The notes under the pieces: generated by a model
What the model saw: only the letters and a program-made list of their open reading frames with translations
Told to the model about the DNA's origin: nothing
Databases searched by the model: none
Shown: piece after piece, positions 1-4,896 of the stretch
How positions within the stretch are numbered: the stretch's first letter is position 1
Layout: every line of letters begins with the position of its first letter
Made by a program: the position numbers and the translations under genes
Assembly: GCA_038329895.1 (NCBI GenBank)
Contig: JBBQNM010000099.1
Location: 1-5,284 of the forward strand
DNA: 5,284 bases
DNA from: Mayfieldus sp038329895
Lineage (GTDB): Bacteria > Actinomycetota > Thermoleophilia > Solirubrobacterales > 70-9
Direction: 5' to 3'

Positions 1-144
1 CCACTCACCGAGGCCGGGCTTGAGATTGATGACAGGCTCCGCTTTCGTGCTCAGGGCCCGGGCCAAATGCTGGTCGAGCGGATCGATGCAAGCCGATCTG
101 GATTGGATCAGTTGCCCGGCGCCGCAGGCGAGCCAGTCGACTAG
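1..144 (+). CDS. C-terminal part of an AbrB/MazE-type (SpoVT-AbrB fold) DNA-binding protein, 5' end outside window
   Basis: Frame 1 is open from the first base to a TAG at 142-144 and gives the last 47 residues of a protein. The segment EAGLEIDDRLRFRAQGPG followed by QMLVERID matches the second half of the AbrB/MazE swapped-hairpin domain, whose usual pattern is (E)AG-(L)-x-x-GDRLR-V/F-R-x-(D)GPG-x-(L)VLERI. Here the normally conserved Gly before Asp-Arg is replaced by Asp (IDDR instead of xGDR). Proteins of this family are small dimers that bind their own promoter, either as antitoxins paired with a PIN or MazF toxin or as stand-alone regulators. The next gene downstream is convergent, so any partner toxin must lie upstream, outside the window. 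The last 17 residues after ERID are not conserved in any way I recognise. The family call rests on one motif; alternatively this is a chance open frame at the window edge. Confidence 0.58.
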   Translation, partial: PLTEAGLEIDDRLRFRAQGPGQMLVERIDASRSGLDQLPGAAGEPVD

Positions 145-157
145 CAAGTGCTGAAGC

Positions 158-1999
158 TCAGGCTGGCCGCGCGGCGCCGGGCAGTGGCGCCGGCTTTGCC
201 TGACGACGCGGCTCGGGATCCCGCGGCTGTCCCGGCCGCCCGATCCGGGCCAAGCCGACGCTGAGGATCGCCAGCAGGCAGAGTGCGATCGCCAGCACGA
301 CCAGGGGCGCGAGCGTGGTCAACCAGCTGGGAACGCCCTTCTTGGACTCTCGCTGAAGGAGCTGCTTGTCGAGGACGAAGGAGCGGTCGAACTTCGCCGG
401 CGCGGCGACCCTGGGCGCCGGAATCGCGGGGTCGGCCGGGAAGTAGATCGGCAGGCCGAGGACGCTGCGCCCGGTCTGCAGCCGCAGGGTCGCCTTCCAG
501 TCGCCGTTGACGGGAATCGGCTCGGTGGTCCGATAGACGCCGCCGCCGCCGACCTCCTCGAGGCGGTTGACCACCAGGCCACCGCCCTGCCACGAGGTGA
601 TGTTGAGCCATTTCGCGTCCGCGGCGGCTTCCGCCGGGTAGATCTGCACCCGCGCCGAGACCTCGCGGTCGGGGGCGGGGCGGACATCGGTCAGCTTCAC
701 GTTCGCCCCGTACCCTGCAGGAACCGTCGTCGCGAGGCCGTCAGCGACCAGACCGACGAGCGCCAGCAGCGATACAGCGGCGGCGGTGCGGGCCACGCGG
801 GGGCGCGGCAGCTTCCCGCACAACGCCGCCCCCATCAGCCCCCCGGCCAGCCCCCCGGCGACCCCGGCGATCGTGGCGAGGATCGGCCCTTCGGGCAGCA
901 GATGAACATTCCACGGAAGCGTGTAGATCAGGTTCGTCCAGCCGTACTCGGCGGCGAAGCCGAGCGTCCCAATGCCGATCCCCGAAACCACGCCAAGGGC
1001 CAGCGGCCGATCCGCGAGCCAGAGCGCGGCCAGCTCGACGCAGCCGGCCTCGACCACATAGAGGGGCAGGTCGGGCGTCGTCTCGCCGAACACCGGCCCG
1101 ACGATCAGCGAGATCGCGCCGCGCGCCAAAAGGAAGAAGGCGACCGCGCCGAGCGCGCCGCCGCGTCCGATCCAGATCCGGGCGCAGACCAGCGCCGTAC
1201 CGGCTGCGAAGGCGATCAGCAGGGGCTGGAAGATCATCTGGTACTGGGGAACGCCGAAGTCGAACTCGCCCTGGAAGGTCGAGAGTCCGATCAAGAATCC
1301 TCCCATCAGCGATGAGCGACGCACATGGGAGAGGCCGCCGGGGGTCCGCTCGCCACCGCTCCCCGGTCGCGCCCTGATTCCCTCCACCATCAGGACAGCC
1401 ATCCCGATCAGGGTGAGCGCCGCGCCGCCGATCAGCATCATGTGCGTGGGCCCCCACAGCGTCACGTCCTGCCCGAAGAGCCGGTGCCAGAAGTCGTCGA
1501 GCGGGAAGCCGAGGAGGGCGAAGCCCGCACAGGCGGTGATCAGGACACCGCCGAGCGGCGCGTACCAGCCGCGGTTGATGCGCACGGCGGTGTCCGAGGG
1601 CCGCTCCCGCGGCAGCGCCATGGCGATGAAGCCGGCGCAGAAGATTCCGAACAGCCCCGCGAGGATCAGGTAGTGGGCCGGATTGGCGAGCGGCCCGGGA
1701 TCCCTGCCGACGTCGATGTGCAGCGAGATATCCCAGTACATGCCGAGCAGGGCGACCGTCAGAGAGACCGTCGCGACGGCGGAGGGCAGCGCCGCCCATC
1801 CGGGCAGCCCGGTGCCGCGCTCCGCCCACGCCGCGGCCCGGGCCAGGTGCTGGCGCCGGCCGTAGCGGTGGCCCATCACCAGCCAGAGCAACGCGCCGCT
1901 GGCGATGATCGCCATTGCATTGGCGATCAGGATCTGCCCGATCGCCGCTCCGCCGGCTGGATTCGCGGCGGCGAGGGTGGAGAGGACTGCTGGGATCAT
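158..1999 (-). CDS. Large polytopic membrane protein with duplicated D-x3-H / G-x-D / P-x-H motif and extracytoplasmic C-terminal domain, unknown function
   Basis: This is a 613-residue protein read from ATG 1997-1999, with a GGGAAGG ribosome-binding site 4 nt upstream (2004-2010). Hydrophobic stretches at about 20-42, 68-88, 107-129, 147-167, 184-206, 257-276, 280-302, 313-352, 371-393 and 403-427 suggest a bundle of roughly 11-12 helices. A soluble, beta-rich-looking domain follows (about 430-557), then one last helix (559-585) and a Pro/Arg-rich tail. The soluble domain has alternating strands, a Trp-containing core and a G-x-W-K-x-x-(L)R segment near 499-506. It recalls the Ig-like FixH/YtkA/CopC-type domains, but this is only a resemblance. 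Two motif copies, D90-x3-H94-x3-G98-x-D100-x6-P107-x-H109 and D168-x3-H172-x3-G176-x-D178-x5-P184-x-H186, sit just before hydrophobic helices and could bind a metal or protons. It is divergent from a MerR-family regulator, which suggests inducible expression. I do not recognise a named family; reading frame and membrane nature are secure, function is not. Confidence 0.88.
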   Translation of the reverse strand: MIPAVLSTLAAANPAGGAAIGQILIANAMAIIASGALLWLVMGHRYGRRQHLARAAAWAERGTGLPGWAALPSAVATVSLTVALLGMYWDISLHIDVGRDPGPLANPAHYLILAGLFGIFCAGFIAMALPRERPSDTAVRINRGWYAPLGGVLITACAGFALLGFPLDDFWHRLFGQDVTLWGPTHMMLIGGAALTLIGMAVLMVEGIRARPGSGGERTPGGLSHVRRSSLMGGFLIGLSTFQGEFDFGVPQYQMIFQPLLIAFAAGTALVCARIWIGRGGALGAVAFFLLARGAISLIVGPVFGETTPDLPLYVVEAGCVELAALWLADRPLALGVVSGIGIGTLGFAAEYGWTNLIYTLPWNVHLLPEGPILATIAGVAGGLAGGLMGAALCGKLPRPRVARTAAAVSLLALVGLVADGLATTVPAGYGANVKLTDVRPAPDREVSARVQIYPAEAAADAKWLNITSWQGGGLVVNRLEEVGGGGVYRTTEPIPVNGDWKATLRLQTGRSVLGLPIYFPADPAIPAPRVAAPAKFDRSFVLDKQLLQRESKKGVPSWLTTLAPLVVLAIALCLLAILSVGLARIGRPGQPRDPEPRRQAKPAPLPGAARPA

Positions 2000-2003
2000 G
2001 GCG

Positions 2004-2010
2004 CCTTCCC
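2004..2010 (-). promoter_or_regulatory. Ribosome-binding site of the membrane-protein gene
   Basis: On the minus strand the sequence GGGAAGG lies 4 nt before ATG 1997-1999. It is a good Shine-Dalgarno match and supports this start over internal ones. Confidence 0.6.
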
Positions 2011-2023
2011 GTGGTCGTACGTT

Positions 2024-2037
2024 CGAAGCTCGAAGCT
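2024..2037. repeat. 7-bp tandem duplication CGAAGCT x2 in the leader of the membrane-protein gene
   Basis: CGAAGCT occurs at 2024-2030 and again immediately at 2031-2037, preceded by TT so that the palindrome TTCGAA is also formed at 2022-2027. It lies in what should be the untranslated leader of the minus-strand gene. It may be a replication-slippage duplication or half of a protein-binding site; no function is shown. Confidence 0.5.
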
Positions 2038-2047
2038 ATGCATCGCC

Positions 2048-2062
2048 GGTGAATGTATCACC
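2048..2062. promoter_or_regulatory. Inverted repeat GGTGA-N5-TCACC, candidate operator 1
   Basis: GGTGAATGTATCACC is a perfect 5-bp inverted repeat around a 5-nt A/T-rich centre. It overlaps the best -10-like box for the minus-strand membrane-protein gene. Lying between that gene and a MerR-family gene, it is a natural candidate binding site for the regulator, although short dyads also arise by chance. Confidence 0.4.
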
Positions 2063-2083
2063 AAATGATGGAACATAAGTCCA
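2052..2083 (-). promoter_or_regulatory. Candidate promoter for the membrane-protein gene with a long (20-bp) spacer
   Basis: Read on the minus strand, TGATACATT (2060-2052) contains an extended -10-like element TG-A-TACATT. A -35-like TGGACT (2083-2078, four of six consensus positions) lies 20 bp upstream. A 19-20 bp spacer is the hallmark of promoters activated by MerR-family proteins, which untwist the DNA to realign the two boxes. Both boxes are imperfect, so this is suggestive only. Confidence 0.3.
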
Positions 2084-2084
2084 T
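2068..2084. promoter_or_regulatory. Inverted repeat ATGGA-N7-TCCAT, candidate operator 2
   Basis: ATGGAACATAAGTCCAT has perfect 5-bp arms around a 7-nt centre. It ends 1 nt before the -10-like box of the MerR-family gene. Its centre (2076) is 21 bp, two helical turns, from the centre of the other inverted repeat (2055), so proteins bound to both would face the same side of the DNA. Its position just upstream of the regulator's -10 fits autoregulation. Confidence 0.4.
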
Positions 2085-2085
2085 G

Positions 2086-2091
2086 TACAAT
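2086..2091 (+). promoter_or_regulatory. -10-like box TACAAT of the MerR-family gene
   Basis: TACAAT matches the TATAAT consensus at five of six positions and ends 8 nt before ATG 2100. Transcription would therefore begin at about 2098-2100, giving a leaderless or nearly leaderless mRNA, which is common in actinobacteria. No convincing -35 box stands 16-20 bp upstream, so the promoter may be weak or activator-dependent. Confidence 0.45.
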
Positions 2092-2099
2092 TTTCGGGG

Positions 2100-2894
2100 A
2101 TGCAACTCACGCAGGAACAAAAGGGGCTGACGATCGACGAATTGGCGCAGCGCACCGGCATGACGGTGCGCAACATCCGCGCCCATCAGTCGCGCGGCCT
2201 GCTGCCGCCCCCCGAGGTGGTCGGAAGAACGGGCTACTACGACGAGGACCACGCCGCCCGCTTGGAGTTGATCAAGGAGATGCAGGGCGACGGCTTCAAC
2301 CTCGGCGCGATCAGGCGCCTGCTCGGGGGGGTCGGGGACTCGAGCAGCGAGGTACTCGGGTTCGCTCGCGCGGTCCGCGCGCCGTTCGAGGAGGAAGAGC
2401 CCGAGATCCTCGAGGCCGAAGAGATCGCGAAGCGCTGGGGTGGAGATGCGGACCCCGCTCTGCTGCGGCGGGCGGAGCGGTTGGGCCTAATGCGCCCGCT
2501 GGGCGAGGGCCGGTTCGAGGTGCTCAGCCCGCGCGTAATGAGGGCGGGCACCGAGCTCGCTGAGCTCGGCATTCCCCCGCAAAAAGCGTTGGAGGTCGCG
2601 GCCAAGCTGCGCCGCCAGTCGCGCGAGGTGGCCCGCGTCTTCATCGAGCTCTTCCTCGAGAACATCTGGAAGCCCTTCGAGCGCGCCGGGCGCCCGGAGG
2701 AGGAGTGGCCGCGAGTTCGCGAGGCGCTGGAGCGGCTGCGCCCGCTGGCGTCGGAATCGTTGCTCGCGATCTTCGGCCTGGTGATGACCGAGGCGACCGA
2801 GAAGGCCTTCGGGCGGGCGCTGGAGAGGGATCTGTCCCGCGACTCCCGCCGCCGCCGCTCCCGCCACCGCGCCGCGCGCGGCCGACGCCGCTAA
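2100..2894 (+). CDS. MerR-family transcriptional regulator
   Basis: This is a 264-residue DNA-binding regulator. Residues 10-78 form the MerR winged helix-turn-helix: LTIDELAQRTGMTVRNIRAH (recognition helix), the S-RGLLPPP turn, the wing G-R-TGYYDEDH, and the ARLELIKEMQGDGFNLGAIRRLL helices. The start is fixed because the motif begins nine residues after ATG 2100 and the frame is closed upstream by TAA 2076-2078. Instead of a short cysteine-bearing metal-binding loop, it has a helical C-terminal part of about 170 residues. That part includes a second MerR-like segment (about 107-172) with no cysteine, so a metal sensor of the classical type is unlikely. The last 20 residues are Arg-rich. The GGGG directly before ATG is too close for a normal ribosome-binding site. 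It is divergent from the membrane-protein gene and probably controls it and itself; the inducer is unknown. Confidence 0.93.
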   Translation: MQLTQEQKGLTIDELAQRTGMTVRNIRAHQSRGLLPPPEVVGRTGYYDEDHAARLELIKEMQGDGFNLGAIRRLLGGVGDSSSEVLGFARAVRAPFEEEEPEILEAEEIAKRWGGDADPALLRRAERLGLMRPLGEGRFEVLSPRVMRAGTELAELGIPPQKALEVAAKLRRQSREVARVFIELFLENIWKPFERAGRPEEEWPRVREALERLRPLASESLLAIFGLVMTEATEKAFGRALERDLSRDSRRRRSRHRAARGRRR

Positions 2895-2906
2895 ATTGGA
2901 CCCTGC

Positions 2907-2979
<73 letters not shown>

Positions 2980-3069
2980 TGTCTACACACGAGCACGATT
3001 CATCCCAGCGGCACCGCAACTACTTCCGGGACGGGGGTCTTTGATAGAAGCGATTGCGGGGGGCGGGAC

Positions 3070-3073
3070 GAGG
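3070..3073 (+). promoter_or_regulatory. Ribosome-binding site that decides the TTG start of the DUF1906 gene
   Basis: GAGG lies 5 nt before TTG 3079-3081. No ATG or GTG exists in this frame between the tRNA and the signal peptide, so this site plus the fit of a standard signal peptide make TTG 3079 the best start. Confidence 0.5.
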
Positions 3074-3078
3074 CACTA

Positions 3079-4650
3079 TTGCTCGATTTTGCGCTGCAAA
3101 AGAAGCGACCAGAGCGGCGTGCCTGGCTCATCAGGCTGGTGCTGGTGGGTGGCACGGTCTGCGCCTCACTGATCGGCGCGCCGGTGGCGTCAGCCGGGAC
3201 TCATATGCGGGAGGTCCGCTACCGCGGCTACGACATCGACGTGCCGGGGTCATGGCCGGTGTACGAGCTGGCTGCTGATCCCTCACGGTGCGTCCGATTC
3301 GACCGGCACGCGGTGTACCTGGGCCGGCCTGGTGCGAACCAGCGCTGCCCCGCGCACGCTGTGGGCCGCACCGAGGCGATCCTGATCGAGCCGCTCAACG
3401 ACGCGGCAGTCCAGCCACGGCAACCAGACACGGTCACCCTCACTGGCACCCGGGTCAGGCCGCGCTCATTGCCACCAGCGTCCTCAACCCAGGCTCTTCT
3501 TGCCATCCCGTCCGCCAGCGTGCGGGTGACTGCCACCTGGCGGCGGAACCCCAGGGTCGTTGAGGGAATCCTTCAAGGTGCGCGGCGGGTGGCTGGAGCG
3601 CGACCGGCCGCTCCGACGCCAGCTGGCACACACCGGGCCCGCGGAGGCCGCGGGCAGACGCGGCGAGCAACCGCGTCCTACTACACCGGGCTGGGTTTCG
3701 ACACCTGCGCCACACCATCCACCGCGACCATGTCGGCGTGGTCTGCCTCGCCCTATAGGGGGGTCGGGATCTACATCGGCGGTGCCAACCGGGCCTGCAG
3801 CCAGCCAAACCTCACTAGCGTTTGGGTAAGCAGCCAGATCGCGGCCGGCTGGCAGCTGATCCCGACCTACGTCGGCCTTCAGGCACCAAGCAACGGTTGC
3901 GGTTGCGCAGCGATCCATCCCGCTCAGGCGGGGGCGGAGGGCGTAGCCGCGGCCGATGACGCGGTGAGCAAGGCCGCAGCCCTTGGCATCGGACCGGGCA
4001 ACCCGATCTACTTCGACATGGAGTCCTATACCCCCGGTGGGACCAACAGCTCGGCGGTGCTGAACTTCCTCGGCGCGTGGACCGGGGAGCTGCACGCAAA
4101 GGGGTACGTATCCGGCGTCTACAGCAGCGCCTCCTCGGGCATCACCGATCTGGTCGGCCAGTACGGCACTGGCTTCAATGAGCCAGATGACGTGTGGATA
4201 GCCCGCTGGAACCTGCAGGCCACGACCGTCGATACCGCCGTGCCCGCCGGCGACTGGAGCAACCATCAGCGCCTGCACCAGTACCGAGGCGGCCACAACG
4301 AGACCTATGGGGGCGTGTCGATCAATATCGACAACGACTACCTCGACGGCGCTCTCGCCGGGATCACAGCCCCCCCGAGAGTGGTGCACCGGCGCCATTG
4401 CCCACGCGTTTTGTTCGCGCGCCACCCTAGGTCGAGCGCGTTCAAGATCCGCACCTTCAACGTGTTCTCCTGTGCGAAGGCCCGCAAGGTCGCGGCGGCC
4501 TCCCGGCCGAAGCGCTTCGAAGCTTCGGGAGGTGCCCGCGTATATCGCCGGCGGGACTTCACCTGCCGCGGCCGCAAAACGGGTCGAGCGCGCGTGATCT
4601 ACATCTGCCTCACCGGCAAGGCGCAGATCAGATTCGTGCGAGCGGACTGA
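3079..4650 (+). CDS. Secreted DUF1906 (Rv2525c-like, glycoside-hydrolase-like) protein
   Basis: This is a 523-residue exported protein. A signal peptide is clear: basic n-region KKRPERRAWLIR (8-19), hydrophobic core 20-34, and cleavage after V-A-S-A39. Residues about 43-170 form an N-terminal module (RYRGYDIDVPGSWPVYEL, then CVRFDRHAVYLG, with C71 and C90) that commonly precedes DUF1906 in actinobacteria. After a Pro/Arg/Ala-rich linker (172-197), residues 203-430 are the DUF1906 TIM-barrel-like domain. It shows GLGFDTC with D208, YRGVGIYIGG, IPTYVG, IYFDMESY with D313-x-E315 (like the GH25 D-x-E pair), VSGVYSS, DDVWIARW and INIDNDYLDG. The C-terminal 454-523 is a basic module with C465, C496 and C510. 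Family knowledge points to action on the cell envelope or peptidoglycan, but no enzymatic activity is firmly established for the family. The gene stands alone after the tRNA, with a hairpin 24 nt downstream. Confidence 0.88.
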   Translation: MLDFALQKKRPERRAWLIRLVLVGGTVCASLIGAPVASAGTHMREVRYRGYDIDVPGSWPVYELAADPSRCVRFDRHAVYLGRPGANQRCPAHAVGRTEAILIEPLNDAAVQPRQPDTVTLTGTRVRPRSLPPASSTQALLAIPSASVRVTATWRRNPRVVEGILQGARRVAGARPAAPTPAGTHRARGGRGQTRRATASYYTGLGFDTCATPSTATMSAWSASPYRGVGIYIGGANRACSQPNLTSVWVSSQIAAGWQLIPTYVGLQAPSNGCGCAAIHPAQAGAEGVAAADDAVSKAAALGIGPGNPIYFDMESYTPGGTNSSAVLNFLGAWTGELHAKGYVSGVYSSASSGITDLVGQYGTGFNEPDDVWIARWNLQATTVDTAVPAGDWSNHQRLHQYRGGHNETYGGVSINIDNDYLDGALAGITAPPRVVHRRHCPRVLFARHPRSSAFKIRTFNVFSCAKARKVAAASRPKRFEASGGARVYRRRDFTCRGRKTGRARVIYICLTGKAQIRFVRAD

Positions 4651-4674
4651 CTGAGCAGCTCGTTCGGGCCCGCT

Positions 4675-4692
4675 GCGCCGGCTTCTCGGCGC
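4675..4692 (+). terminator. GC-rich hairpin after the DUF1906 gene
   Basis: GCGCCG (4675-4680) pairs perfectly with CGGCGC (4687-4692) around a 6-nt loop GCTTCT, 24 nt after the stop codon. An outer GGGC (4666-4669) could also pair with GCCC (4693-4696) across a bulge. No T-run follows, so it is either a weak intrinsic terminator of the kind seen in high-GC bacteria or an mRNA 3'-end stabiliser. Confidence 0.4.
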
Positions 4693-4711
4693 GCCCCCGT
4701 AACGTTGTTTC

Positions 4712-4896
4712 CAGTGGTGGGCCCTCTCCTGCACCAGCCTCGGGATGCTGCTGGCGACGGTCAACTCGGGGACGCTGATCATCGCCCTGCCGGACCTCGA
4801 GCGCTCCCTGCACACCTCTCTGCTCGAGCTCGTCTGGGTGATTCTCTCCTACATGATCGCCTCCACCGTGCTGGTGCTGACGGCGGGGCGCCTCTC
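4712..4896 (+). pseudogene. N-terminal remnant of an MFS (DHA2/EmrB-like) transporter
   Basis: The frame reads QWWALSCTSLGMLLATVNSG, then TLIIALPDLERSLHTS, LVWVILSYMIASTVLVL and TAGRLS. This is the typical first two transmembrane helices of a drug-efflux-type MFS permease, with the N-D/S-G-T-x-x-x-ALP motif of helix 1 and the start of the conserved loop 2-3 signature (normally GRLSD-x-x-GRK). The homology starts at QWW, only three codons after a TAA (4700-4702), with no start codon and no ribosome-binding site. The ATG at 4745 would cut away half of helix 1. After GRLS the expected loop and the remaining 10-12 helices are missing, and the sequence continues as a different gene in another frame. 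I therefore call it a broken fragment, lost at both ends. A translated short peptide from 4745 to 4951 is possible but would not be a transporter. Confidence 0.72.

Noticed and set aside
14..22. CCGGGCTTG, also present at the 3' end of the tRNA (2973-2981), as a possible attachment-site copy.
   Set aside because: Nine bases, GC-rich and inside an apparent coding region. Matches of this length are expected by chance, and no integrase is near.
1..147. An open minus-strand frame that could start at TTG 145-147 and run out of the left edge.
   Set aside because: It lacks a ribosome-binding site and any known motif, while the plus-strand frame in the same interval reads as an AbrB-like domain.
145..157. 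A bidirectional terminator between the two convergent genes.
   Set aside because: Only AGCA/TGCT with a two-base gap can be paired here. The stem and loop are too small and there is no T-run on either side.
741..1829. A 362-codon minus-strand frame and a 247-codon plus-strand frame (1325-2068) overlapping the membrane-protein gene.
   Set aside because: Both are Arg/Ala/Gly- or Gln/Asp-rich shadow translations. The 613-residue frame shows continuous membrane helices and a good ribosome-binding site.
2838..2891. CCGCCG-rich, repeat-like stretch at the end of the MerR-family gene.
   Set aside because: It is simple codon-biased sequence encoding the Arg-rich tail, with no regular repeat unit or spacer.
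3484..4815. A 443-codon open frame on the minus strand opposite the DUF1906 gene.
   Set aside because: Its translation has no recognisable domain and is rich in Arg/Gly/Val as expected for the complement of GC-rich coding DNA. The plus strand encodes clear conserved motifs and a signal peptide.
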